Origin: Isoetes taiwanensis
Taxonomy: Eukaryota; Streptophyta; Lycopodiopsida; Isoetales; Isoetaceae
Length of the DNA stretch: 64,000 nt
NCBI GenBank assembly: GCA_021234155.1
Contig: JAJEKV010000100.1
Span: 1,836,116 to 1,900,115 of the forward strand
Direction of reading: 5' to 3'
The notes under the pieces were generated by a model. That model worked only from the letters and a program-made list of their open reading frames with translations, did no database searches and had not been told where the DNA came from. Of this stretch, positions 1 through 10,323 are shown one piece after another. Positions within the stretch are counted from its first letter, which is position 1. Each line of letters starts with the position of its first letter. Both the position numbers and the translations under genes were made by a program.

Positions 1-62
1 ATATTAAAAACAAAGCATAAAAAATTTACATTGAATTCAATTAATATATTTCACAATATTTT

Positions 63-150
63 TTGCACATTACAAAATACATTGAGTCAATTCACCACAA
101 ACAATCTAATTTGCACATTACAGAATACGTTGAGTCAATTCACCACAAAC
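63..150. repeat. Two-copy direct repeat, ~40 bp, period 48
   Basis: Two nearly identical 40-bp copies at 63-102 and 111-150, each starting TTGCACATTACA and ending TTCACCACAAAC, differ at two positions. They lie in AT-rich DNA (1-560) where I see no convincing gene. A short open frame runs across them but shows no recognisable domain. Confidence 0.75.
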
Positions 151-563
151 TAAAAGACTTGAAAATATTACAACAAAAAACGAAGTCTTTAATTGTTGCG
201 GTGCTCACTTCTCGAGCGATTGCCCTCATCTTCGTCTTCATCTACCCGCATTATAGTATATCGCAACAATTAGGTCATTGTAGTCGCAAATAATTATCTA
301 GTGAATGATACATACTTCGCCCCGTTCACGCGCAGCCGCGTATCGGATGGCCGCACGATTGCTTTTTTTGAAGGCCCTTTCGCGTTCATCTGTACCAACA
401 TTTCTCTTGAACAGTGCCCTCTGTTGAGAATGAGCACCAAAACTAATGTTAGTATTCAATGTGAGAACTAAATTATAAACCAAATTTATACTTACAAATA
501 GGTTATTAGTACCCTCATAACCGCCAGACCCAGTCTTATTGGCACTATAACGGCCAGGAGTAC

Positions 564-1437
564 TTGCTGCTTAGTGACATTCAGAACCTCCCCGAATGCA
601 GAGACAGGGAGTACCGACTCGACGAGTTGCTGTATCTTCTGTGGCAACAGCCAGATCTAGATGACTTCATCGACCGGGAGGCTTCCGACTTCCCAATTCA
701 GGTCAGAGAAGCCAACACCTACATAGGGGATCGACTTCAGATATTCAGGCATACAGCAGCATCCGCCAAATGATGGAAGCTCGGGACCTGCCGTCTGAAG
801 AAGAGTTTTATGCCATTCAAGAACGGATGGGGATCCGTGGAAAGACCACGAACATTCTGATGCCGAGTTCTTCGACACCACCCCCCACGGGTGTTCAGAG
901 AAGAGGCGAGATTGACCTGCGGTGAATTACATCGACAATCAGGGAGTATGGAGACCTCACAGAGATCGACGTCGATGAGTATGCGGGAAGACATAGAGCT
1001 GGTGCCCGAAGAGACGACGACTCAACAGCAGCGGGCAGGGACAGGTCGCTGAGGTACTATCTTCCTCTGCTGATGGACGGGAGAATAGCGGTAATTCACC
1101 GCAAATTCAGCCCAAGGGGCGAAGAAGGAGTGTTCATGCTCATCGCACTCTCGAGCTTTGGCAGGCATGCCCGGTTGGCTCCAAACACCGACTATGCCAT
1201 CTTAGTCAAGAGAACGATGGCGCTCGACATCTTCGACTTCGCCATTACCCTACCGACGGCAGGGAAGATTAGCAGTGACTGCGGCCTACACATCCGACCG
1301 CAGGGTAGAAGACTTGGTGACAGCCTTGCAGGGCGGGTCATCAACAAACATCCTCAGGAACTTGGGACGCTCCGTAGGAACGACCCAAGTTAAGAAGTTT
1401 CTTCAGGATAATCCATCCTACCGGCGATCCCAAGATT
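564..1437 (+). pseudogene. Unidentified broken coding region upstream of gypsy gag
   Basis: The region reads as protein-like text in successive frames. One stretch is rich in acidic and aromatic residues at 564-773. Another starts near residue string MDGRIAVIHRKF at 1073. A third, ending KKFLQDNPSYRRSQD, stops near 1437. At least two frameshifts and a stop near 925 separate them, so it is not an intact gene. GC content is higher than in the flanking AT-rich DNA. It sits just before the gag of the chromovirus, with 170 bp of AT-rich sequence between. It could be an extra 5' ORF of that element or an unrelated older insertion. I do not recognise the family. A resemblance to plant-virus movement proteins crossed my mind but rests on almost nothing. 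Confidence 0.35.
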
Positions 1438-1604
1438 AGTTAGACTCTTGGTCCCGGAGGCGTTGTAATTAAGTTAATATATATAAATATATTTTCTTTT
1501 GCATTTCAAATGTTTTGTTGATGTATTTTGTTCCACAACTATACCAACAAACACATATAATACAATAGAACAAATAAAACTAACCATAAAGCCATGATCC
1601 ACTT

Positions 1605-2660
1605 GTGTATGCAGCTAGAGGCCCAGGATCAGCCGAACAGGAACGGCGAGCCCGTAGGGGTAAACAGACTCCGCCCAGGCCGCATCCAGCAAGGAACCTG
1701 TATGAAGCTTTTGACCCAATGACTCCCGAGGAGGAAATGTCACAAATGAGAACGGACCTTGAGCAAATAAAGGCTTTCTTGGCAGCAGAAGGAGGAGTTG
1801 GCCCAAACGACAGTGTCCAGTTGCCCGAAGCACCACCTCAGAAGACGAGGAAGGACAAGAAAAGGAGCAAGAGAAGGAGGTCCCCCAGCACGGAATCCTC
1901 CGACACAAGCTCGGATTCCGACTCTGACTCCGACGAAGAGGAAGAGCATGTACAGGACCGCAGAGACGGCACACACAGGGACTCAAAGGCCTCAGATTAC
2001 CAGAAGAAGGTTGATTCAGCACTCAGCAATGTATGGAAAGCCAGAAAGTTGGAACAGTTCTCGGGAGATAACAGGTCCGGGATGGAGGCAGAGGCATGGC
2101 TAGATGAGATGAGCGAGTATGGCAATGCCTATAGCATGAAGGACAAGGACAAGGGCAGGGTGGCATTAGCCAACTTTAAGAGAGTAGCACGCATTTGGTG
2201 GAAGGGCTACGCCAAGGCCCATGGCTTAAGCAGAGATAGTTGCAGGTTCAAAAAGTTTGCTAAGGCTTTCAAGCGCCATTATGTACCGCGAGAACATAAG
2301 TCCAACATGATGCAGCAGTTCTACAGGTTGCAGCAAGGCAACAAATCAGTCCAGAAATATACAGAGGAATTCATGAGACTAAGGCTCTATGTGCCGAAGT
2401 TGAGTGAAAAGCACGCAGTCGAGAGCTATATTGAAGGATTGAATGAGGAGATCCGCAAGCTTGTAAGGGCAATAAACCCTAGGTGTCAGAAGCGGAATCC
2501 AAGGCAGTAAGCTTGCAAGGAACGGGGCCTCAAGCAGCGCGCAGAAGCAGCATTACTATCAGGATGAAGGCAAGGCAACAGGGAGTTATAGCCCTAGAGC
2601 AGCTAGCCCAGGTCCAGCTAAAGCCCCATATAGTGGCAACCATGGAAAGTAGCAGAAGAA
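1605..2660 (+). pseudogene. gag: gypsy Gag (capsid part), frameshifted
   Basis: The frame open to 2510 encodes a basic and serine/acid-rich N-terminal third. This includes a KKRSKRRR basic run followed by a DSDSDSDEEEE acidic run. A retrotransposon Gag capsid domain follows, roughly residues 140-290, with features such as WLDEM, the RIWWKG tryptophans and YVPREHKSNMMQQFYRLQQG. Gag assembles the particle that packages element RNA. The frame stops at 2510. The downstream sequence (SEAESKAVSL, from about 2483) continues in another frame, so a one-base shift near 2483 is likely. No ATG lies at the beginning of the frame; the first in-frame ATG is near 1717. The start is therefore uncertain. Confidence 0.8.
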
Positions 2661-2667
2661 GAAGCAG

Positions 2668-3282
2668 GTGTCCTTCAAGGACAAGCAGGAGGGCTCAAAC
2701 TACTCCAAAGCAGTGCGGTCCTTTTTGCAAGCAATGCCCAAGGAGAAGAGGCAGGAGTGCATAGAGAAACAGCTTTGCTTTCGATGCTTCCAGCCAGGAC
2801 ATAGAACAGCGAACTGCCCCTTCGTTATGAGCGCAGCACTAGCGGAGTTGGGTGGATGGGACACTCAGTCTGACGACGACGACGAGGCAGCATGCGACTA
2901 TATTCAGGGTGAGTGTCACATTTTTGCTGCCATAGATACAGAACAAGCAGAAAATCAGTATCAGGTAATCTCCACAGTAGGGAAAGCCAAGGCCAAGTCA
3001 TTCATAATCCTGATAGACTCGGAAAGTAGCCATAACTTCGCGTCCCCAAGAATGGTTGAGATGTTGAAGTTGAAACCGTTGAAGTCCAAGCCAAGGCCCG
3101 TGGTGTTAGCAAATGGGGGAGTAAGGCACACGGCAGGCAAAAGGATAAACTTCAACATTGAGTTGTCAGGAATCGACATCCAGATGGGGGCAGAGGTAAT
3201 GAATATTGGAAAGTACGATTTAATCATTGGAATGAAGTATCTTGGAATGGAGCCCTCATTGATTGTGGAAAGCAGAAGGTGA
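2668..3282 (+). pseudogene. gypsy Gag zinc knuckle and aspartic protease
   Basis: A CCHC knuckle, CFRCFQPGHRTANC, lies near residues 37-50 and would bind element RNA. An aspartic protease domain follows, which would process the polyprotein. Its active-site stretch reads IILIDSESSHNF, where the family norm is D-S/T-G, so the catalytic glycine is replaced by glutamate. The second conserved block, DLIIGMKYL, is present. The frame overlaps the end of gag and stops at 3282; the reverse transcriptase lead-in resumes in another frame. The G-to-E change and the frame breaks suggest an inactive copy. Confidence 0.85.
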
Positions 3283-4245
3283 CCCTCACAGCGCCCAATG
3301 GCAAGATCATAGAGATCTCAGGTAAAGAATTTGTCCCCATCATGCAGTGCATGTCTAGCAAGCGGCTGCTCAAGTGCATAAAGAGCGACCAGGTAACATA
3401 CATCTTCAAGCTTGAGATTGAAGAGCCCGAGTCAGAAGAAAGCAAGGAAGATAAGGTGCTCAGCAAATTGCCCAAGCAGATAGCTAAGTTGATCACGGAG
3501 TTTCACGATCTCTTCCCAGATGAGATCAAGCAGCTTCCTCCTTACAGGGGAGTCGAGTGTGAGATAGCACTCGAACCGAAGCGACGAGCAAAGCTCCGTA
3601 CAGGATGACGACACAAGAGCTGACCGAATTGAAGAAGCAATTGCAGGAGTTGCTTGACCTAGGGTTCATTAGACCTAGCGTCTCACCGTTTGGGGCACCC
3701 ATCCTTTTTGTGAAGAAGAAGGATGGCAGCTTGAGGATGTGCATAGATTGGATTAGCTCCAAGGGGCAAAAGTCTTCTCCAAAATTGACCTAAGGTCAGG
3801 CTATCATCAGATCAGGATCAAGGAAGAAGACGTCCACAAAACAGCATTCAGGACCAGGTATGGGCATTAAGAGTTCACCGTAATGCCGTTTGGCTTGTCA
3901 AACGCCCCAGCAACGTTCATGAGGCTCATGAACGGATCTTCAGGGAGTTCTTGGATACTTTGTGATAGTATTCTTTGATGACATTTTGGTGTATAGTAGA
4001 TCCCTTGAAGAGCATGTACAACACCTAAGGAGAGTGCTTGAGAAGCTAAGGCGGCACCAGTTGTATGCTAAGTTGTCGAAGTGCCACTTCGCAACGGAGA
4101 GGGTGGAATACCTGGATCATGTGATCTCTAGCAGAAGGAATTTCGACGGACCCTGCCAAGATTGAAGCAGTCATACAGTGGCCGGCGCCGAAGAATGTCC
4201 ATGAGGTCAGAAGCTTTCTTGGCCTAGCAGGGTACTACAGGAAGC
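3279..4245 (+). pseudogene. pol: gypsy reverse transcriptase, broken and internally deleted
   Basis: Recognisable RT blocks run across several frames. The lead-in is [26 protein letters not shown] (3279-3608). It is followed by [31 protein letters not shown] (3605-3760), then [23 protein letters not shown], the MPFGLSNAPATF block and the catalytic block VFFDDILVYS (near 3968-4000). After the thumb-like region comes the [22 protein letters not shown] junction. Between CIDW and the [10 protein letters not shown] block about 20 residues are missing compared with the family norm, so a deletion of roughly 60-70 bp near 3756 is likely. Further frame changes occur near 3868, 3935 and 4140. Confidence 0.88.
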
Positions 4246-4247
4246 TC

Positions 4248-5370
4248 GTGAAGAACTTTGCAAAGATAGCGGCCCCGCTAACAGATTTAACGAGGGCGGA
4301 AAAAGTAAAGGATTGGGCAGATCATTGGCAGAAGAAGGCCCAAGCAGGATTTGAGATGTTGAAGGAAGCTTTAACAACCGCCCTCGTCTTGACCCTGCCA
4401 GACCCAGAGAAGGATAAGCTTGTGGCGACGGACGCAAGTAAGATTGCCACAGATGTAGTGCTCATGCAGGAGGAGCGGGTAGTAGCTTACGACTCCAGAA
4501 AGATGAACGACGCCGAAACGCGCTACCCGACTCATGATCAAGAGTTGCTTGCAGTTATCAGGGCACTAAGAATTTGGAGGCACTACCTGTTGGGGAGGAA
4601 GTTCCAGTTGGGCACAGATCATCAGAGCCTCCAATATGTATTCACGCAACCACATCTTAACCTGAGGCAGCGAAGGTGGATGGAGTTCCTCGAAGAGTAT
4701 GACTTCGATATAGTCTATAAGCCGGGGAAGCTCAATGTGGTAGCAGATGCGCTTTCAAGGCATCCTTTGACAACAAGAGTGCACTGCAATGCAATTTCGA
4801 TGCTCTCCAGCGACTTCAGAAAGAAGATCGAAGAAACCTTGCCAATAGATGTGGACTTCAAGGAGGAATGGACGAGCTTGTGCAAGGAGGCAAGGACGGA
4901 TAAGAAGAGGGAAACCTTCAAAAATTTTAAGAAGGAAGGTAATCTCTTGTACCATAAGAACAAGTTGTGTGTGCCCGAATCATCAGGAGTGAGGAAGTTG
5001 ATTCTCCACGACACCCACAACAGTCCAATAGCTGGCCACGCAGGATTTATGAAGACATATTTCAAAGTGCGCAGCAGCTATTATTGGCCAGGGATGAAGA
5101 AGCAGATAGCTCGCTACAACAAAGAGTGCCAGTTGTGTCAGCAAACGAAGGCAGAGCAGCTTCGAATTCTAGGGGCATTGGAACCATTAGCGGTGTCGAA
5201 CGCTAAGTGGGAGGTCATCAGCATGGACTTCATAACAGGGTTTCCAAGGACAGTAAGAGGGAAGGATGCCTTGATGGTCGTGGTCGACAAGTTGTCGAAG
5301 ATGGCACACTTTGTGCCTTGCAGGACCACCGACACAGCTATGGATACAGCGACTCTTCACCAAAGAAATC
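4248..5370 (+). pseudogene. pol: gypsy RNase H and integrase N-terminal part
   Basis: RNase H begins near [14 protein letters not shown] (4420) and includes the [21 protein letters not shown] and [10 protein letters not shown] blocks, giving the D-E-D positions expected for the domain. It degrades the RNA strand of the RNA/DNA hybrid. The integrase zinc-binding domain follows (H-H then CQLC, about 5010-5145). The core begins at [13 protein letters not shown] with the first catalytic aspartate (near 5225). The readable frame continues to 5603 but loses similarity after about 5345, where a frameshift moves the integrase to the next frame. Confidence 0.88.
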
Positions 5371-6315
5371 TTCAGGCTCCATGGCATGCCAGGAGAGATC
5401 ATCTCCGACAGACACCCGAAATTCATCAGTGCCTTTTGGCAAGATCTTTTTGCGACGATTCAGACGAAGCTGTCCATGAGCACGACCTATCATCCTCAGA
5501 CGGATGGGCAAACGGAACGGACCAACAGAATTTTGAAAGATATGCTACGAAACTATGTCTAGAACAAGCAAAGTATGTGGGAAGAGTTTATTCACTTGGT
5601 TGAGTTCGCTTATAATAGCACCAAGCAGGAATCATCCCAAATGTCGCCGTTCATGATCAACTACGGCTACCAATGCCTAACTCCAGACACTTGGCACAAT
5701 CCCGTGTCAAAAGTAGAGGTTTCGCAGCAAATGTTGCCCGACATGCAGCAGCTGGTGGAAGAGGTTCGAAGTTATCTTCTTGCAGCAAGGAGTCGACAAA
5801 AGAGCATCGCCGACAAGCATCGAACAGTCAGAGAGTTCCAAGTTGGCGACGACGTGTGGCTTAAGATCAAAGTGAAGCAGGCGAAGCTCCGCATCGGAAA
5901 TTGTAAGAAGCTTGCTCCAAGGTGGGCTGGACCCTTCAAAATAGTCCAGAGAGTAGGTAATCAATCCTACAAGTTGGATCTACCAGCACACCTAAAGATT
6001 CGTAAAGTCTTCCACGTGAGTTTGTTGAAGAAGCATACTCCAAATCCAGACGAAGTCTTGGACACTCCAACGTTGTTGGAAATGACAGAAGAGCAGCTGG
6101 AAATAGTTCCAGAATTGATTCTTGATAAATCCTTCAAGAAAACAAGGAGATCAGAGTTTCTCCAGTATTTGGTCAAGTGGAAACACTTGCCGGTGGAAGA
6201 CGCGACATGGGTACTTAAGAAAGATCTATTAAAGCAATACCCACAGTTTATGGAGCAATGGAACAACAAGGTCATCTCCGAAGAAATCGGCTCAGGCGTG
6301 TTGATTTGTGCTTAG
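5355..6315 (+). pseudogene. pol: gypsy integrase C-terminal part with chromodomain
   Basis: The remainder of the integrase core ([34 protein letters not shown]) lies at 5370-5562 in one frame. After a stop at 5562 the region continues from 5575 in the frame that ends at 6315. That last part has the GPFKI and LPAHLKIRKVFHVSLLKKH integrase tail. It ends with a chromodomain, roughly residues 180-230: ILDKSFKKTRR, then YLVKWKHLPVEDATW. In chromoviruses this domain directs insertion by binding modified histones. The aromatic and KWK...EDATW positions typical of the group are present. The stop at 6313-6315 is the likely natural end of pol. Confidence 0.9.
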
Positions 6316-6392
6316 ATTAATTTCTTGTGTAGTTAAGATTAATCTACGCATGCAACCTATGCTAGGTATGGGTTGCATGCGTTGTTACCGAT

Positions 6393-6400
6393 GATGAGAC
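6393..6400. repeat. 8-bp target duplication, left copy (GATGAGAC)
   Basis: GATGAGAC occurs immediately before the left end of the hAT element and again immediately after its right end (7556-7563). A perfect 8-bp duplication is the signature of hAT insertion. Confidence 0.92.
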
Positions 6401-7555
6401 CAGGGTATTTTTTAAGCGCCTTATATTTTTATAGGGACAGAAACAACTGGCTACGGGCCATGTAGAATAAATAACTTGGCGTAGATTGGCCTGGCGATAT
6501 TTTGCACCTTCTTGCTAAGATGGCGTAACTGAACTGGCGCAACTATGATATTTTTATTTTGCTACATTAACAAATTGGCTACGAGCAAATTTGTGTTGGT
6601 TAAGATAGGAACATGCTTTTTTAGTGAAAACACGACGTTGGCCACAACCACCTAGGCATCTTCCCTAGGATCATAGTCCTTATCATCTGCAAATTCATAG
6701 CCTTCATCAAGAACCTCAATTTGGCCTATGAAAGTGGACGTAGACGATGATATAGTGATGCGTCGCTTTGTCCTTGATGCCGCAGGTCTCAAGAACTCAT
6801 TTATTCTCTTTTGTGAAGCTCTTCATGCTGCGTAAATTTGATGATTGGCATCAACAACTACTTTTGCACATCTGAATAATTTTGGACAACTGAATAGGGT
6901 AAAAACTAACCCGAATTAATGAAGCTAAAGCTTAGATTGTAGATGGGAATGGATCTCCATTTCAATCAAATTGTGAATACAAATCGGGAATGCTCTGCAA
7001 ATGACAATAAAATATAATATTAAAATTATCATCCCATTCATATTCAGAGACTAATATCCCACTTATATTTATATTCACATGAACAATGAAACAAATGCAT
7101 ACGAGAAGAACAGGAAAAACACAAGCTCGACAAGGTAGAATAAACTAAACTTGTATGAAAGGGCAGTTTCTGATGCTAGCTCGATCAAATTAAAAAATAT
7201 ATATGAAACCCTAATCCTAGAGGACTATAAGTGGCGATTCTTAGATGGACATGTGGTCGAGATGTAATATGGTCATCCCCTTACCCATTAAAATTTACCT
7301 GAGGTTCTAATTGGCTACCTCGATAAGTTTTCTCCCACGTACAAAAAATCGAATTGGCCACACCCTGCGCCTAGCCGAATTTAGTAAATATCGAATTGGC
7401 TACTAAACGAGTAAAATGTACAAATTCGTGTTTTGAACTGGCCACTACCCTTCGGTCAGGGCATGAACGTATCCTACTCTGGCGTAGTCAACCATTTCTG
7501 AAAAAATATGAATGTGTGGCCAACTGGCCCGCCGGGGCCACTAAAAAATACCCTG
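6401..7555. mobile_element. Non-autonomous hAT DNA transposon, 1,155 bp
   Basis: The ends are CAGGGTATTTTTTA on the left and its exact reverse complement on the right, 14 bp perfect with a weaker match inward. Perfect 8-bp duplications (GATGAGAC) flank it. CAGGG-type termini plus 8-bp duplications identify the hAT superfamily. Repeated short motifs such as AATTGGCTAC and ACTGGCCAC near both ends, in both orientations, look like subterminal transposase-binding repeats. No transposase reading frame is visible, so it must have moved with a transposase supplied in trans. It lies in the 3' untranslated part of the chromovirus and is therefore younger than it. Confidence 0.93.
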
Positions 7556-7563
7556 GATGAGAC
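7556..7563. repeat. 8-bp target duplication, right copy (GATGAGAC)
   Basis: Right-hand copy of the duplication described at 6393-6400. Joining the two flanks at this word restores an uninterrupted chromovirus sequence. Confidence 0.92.
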
Positions 7564-8370
7564 CGCTACGGTGATCTCTAGGACGTGGTGTAATGTCATT
7601 GTAGGCATGACCACGGTTCTGCTTGAATGAGTTGGAAGGTAGATTAAAAAGCCTACTTCTGTCCCACGGAAGTAGACGACCTCGAGAGATAAGAGGTCAT
7701 TCAGGAATGCATTGATAGGAAAGCACCTCTAGTCAATGCCTACGGGGAGGACTCTATCCCTCACGCCCCAAATACAGGAAGGATCCTATCCTCCACGCTT
7801 GGGCAACTAAAGGTAGGCATGAGCGTCGTATAGGCATTATATGGCACTGTCTCCACGGCCACGATGGAAGAAGCATCCTCTTCCTACGCCGGGAGATTAG
7901 TCATGCATTCATGTAGATAGATGGGGTGGTTCCCTTATAACCAAAATTTTATTAATAATTAAAATGGTACTAACGTAGTGTCGACCTGTAGGCCAATAGA
8001 GCACTCCGGAGGGCAAGGAGGTCGAGCTACGAAGACTTGCAACACAAATTTTGTTGGAATGTGTTGCAAGGAATGAAGAGTACCTCGAAAGATAATTGTA
8101 TATGAAACTGTTAAATTTTGATAAACCTAAAGGTTACTGTATTAATTAAGGCTAATAAGTTTATTACTTTAATGAAGTTATGAATTGATAAGTTATTTGA
8201 TAATGAAATGACGTAATAATGTTTTAAAAATATTACTTTAAGGTAATTTTAATAATTGTACAAGTATAATAGTAATATATTGTATGCATCAAGTTGATTG
8301 CAGGCTAGGAAGATCCCAAGGTGGGGAGACCCACGATGCTGCGGACAACATCATTTCAAGGTGGGGAGAA

Positions 8371-10323
8371 TGTGACGTTCCAGCACAGTATACGGTTCCA
8401 GGACGTATACTGTACTGCCTCGTCACATGTCACGCCATCCTGACTGACGTGTACGCCGACGTGTAGCCAAGCAGCTAGCACCCTAGGGGGCAACTTGCAA
8501 GGTGTGTGCAATTATTTATGTGCACATTTACCCATGTGCACATTTATCTAGGTACACATTTTCCCATGTGGACACTTTATGCCACATAGTTAATAAAGGC
8601 AAGTGGGCCACACCCAATTATCCCACATGCCTAAAGGGATAATTGGAAACCCTAGCTCTAACCCCTTGTCTATTTAGGTAAAGGAAACCCTAACTTGCTA
8701 TTTTCGTCCATAGCATTTTAGGGCTCTGTTTTACTTGCTCCAGGAGCCAAACCCACCTCCCAGACTCTGTCTGAGCGATCTAGCTCATCAGTTTCCCCTT
8801 CGAGCTTCATCTTCTAGCAGTTCAGCAGGATGGTTGAGTTCAGAGCAGGAGGAGCGAGCTAAGGATCAGGTATTTTGTCAATTTAATAACCTAAACCACC
8901 TCCCAGTCATTGAATAAGTAGGTCTAGCCTATTAAATTGCCCATAGCAGCCATCTAGATCCCTAGATATCGACCCCTAACTAAAGAACCTAACTCTATGA
9001 TTTAGATTAGATCTTGTTCTTTAGTTCTCTGTGATACGTATGGCATTAGGAATTTTTTGAGATCATAAAAGGGCCTTCTAAGAACTGCTGACTAAGCTAT
9101 ATGAAATACCAATCAGAAAACAGAACTGGTAATCTAGTCAGCAAAACAGTTATAACTAACTCACTGGATCACATTTTCTAGCATAAGTGTTGATAGAAAA
9201 GTCCAAATGAGATCTTGTTTGGTGCAATAGATAGATCTCATTGAGATCTTTCCAATCTTGGATGGTTTTGCATATCTTTTAGCCCCGTAGGATAGTAAAA
9301 AATGGTAAAAATTATATTTTTTGGAGTTTTGACAATCATAAGTGGTTAAAATATGTGCAAAGCACCTAAGGTTGGAAAGATCTCAATGAGATCTATCTAT
9401 TGCACTAAACGAGAGCTCATTTGGACTTTTCTATCAATAGTTATGCTAGAAAATGTGATCCAGTGAGTTAGTTATAACAGTTTTGCTGACTGGACCCGTC
9501 AGGCTCTGATTTCTGATTGGTAGTTCATTTATCTTCATTTGGCTTAGTTGGCATGTTTTGAAGGCCCTTTTTTAATCTAAAAAAAAAACCTAATGCATTA
9601 TGTATCTCTGTGGACTCATTGTATTGGGAAGGGGGGTAGAGGCCATAAAGCCTGGTAGTTGATGCTCTTAGCTAGCCTCTTTAGCACACTGTAAATTCGG
9701 CCTGTGTACAGGAGTCACACCTGGTTGTGGGTGAAGGGGCCAGACTGGCTTACAAGGAGGTTCATGTTCTGACTCATGAACGATCCCTCTGGTGTGTAAA
9801 GTCTACCGGGGATCCCTGTGGACTAGGTCTAATGGCTTGCCACTGCGTGTGGGCAAGGCATGGGCTCGACACCCGTGGAGTGATGCGTCACTCTCCATTG
9901 GGTTCAAGTCGAATAAGGGCAGTGGCCCTCTAGTCACCTTGAGTCAGCATGTAGATCTCTGGAGGGAGTGATCCCTACCTGCCCCATCGGAACTGGGGAG
10001 ATGCAACCCAGGAATAGCCCCTTTGGCTATGCATCCCGCGGGCTACAGTCAGGTCCCAACACTTTCCAACCTACTCTGCAAAGTGTGCACAGGAGGGGCG
10101 GATGGAGTGGACAACCCTAAGCCATGTTCTCATGCCAGCTAAATCCATTGCCATGAATTCTGTCTGCAATGACCTCTGGAGACCCAAGCCGTCAGTCATC
10201 CCCTTGAGTCTGAGCCTTGGGTAGGATTTCCCATGTGATATGCTGATCTTTGTCTATGCAGATATGTGATGTGCCATCCTTCGAGGTGTGTGTGATATTG
10301 ATGTTGTATACTGACATGTATGT
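8371..10323 (+). repeat. 3' LTR of the chromovirus, first part
   Basis: It starts TGTGACGTTCC right after the polypurine tract. It is homologous, inverted, to the solo LTR at 43758-45322. The clearest shared block is the ACAGGAGGGGCGGATGGAGT region near 10090, also found on the minus strand near 44195. The LTR is interrupted by a foldback element (9034-9604) and then by the 32-kb insertion at 10324, and resumes at 42336. Subtracting both insertions and their duplications gives about 1,558 bp, against 1,565 bp for the solo copy. U3 would carry the promoter, but I cannot place a convincing TATA box. Confidence 0.88.
9034..9604. mobile_element. Foldback/MITE-like element with ~230-bp inverted arms
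   Basis: The left arm (9034 to about 9260) and right arm (about 9370 to 9604) are long imperfect inverted repeats. A strong block is the 20-mer TAACTCACTGGATCACATTT near 9156-9176 and its reverse complement near 9452. The spacer is ~110 bp. The word TCTCTGTG lies at 9026-9033 and again at 9605-9612, consistent with an 8-bp target duplication. The exact ends could shift by a base or two because the terminal sequence is itself palindromic with the flank. It has no coding capacity, and the homologous solo LTR lacks it. Confidence 0.85.

Larger units (their letters stand above)
1605..8370 (+). mobile_element. Ty3/gypsy chromovirus internal region, decayed, 5' LTR not seen
   Basis: The order gag, CCHC zinc knuckle, protease, reverse transcriptase, RNase H, integrase, chromodomain is the Ty3/gypsy order with a chromovirus C-terminus. 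The internal region ends at a polypurine tract (AAGGTGGGGAGAA, 8358-8370) followed directly by the LTR start TGTGACG at 8371. Frame breaks near 2483, 3290, 3605, 3756, 4140, 5380 and 5562 make it non-autonomous. No 5' LTR or primer-binding site is visible between 1 and 1600, so the 5' end is either outside the window or lost. A hAT element (6401-7555) interrupts the 3' untranslated part. The remaining 7564-8370 is non-coding element sequence. Confidence 0.9.

Noticed and set aside
564-1437. Possible plant-virus (pararetrovirus) movement protein remnant
   Set aside because: Only a vague D-x-R and hydrophobic pattern; no reverse transcriptase or capsid of that group nearby, and the frames are too broken to judge.
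9727-9933. 68-residue frame inside the LTR as a small gene
   Set aside because: It lies in conserved LTR sequence and is not conserved as protein in the solo LTR.
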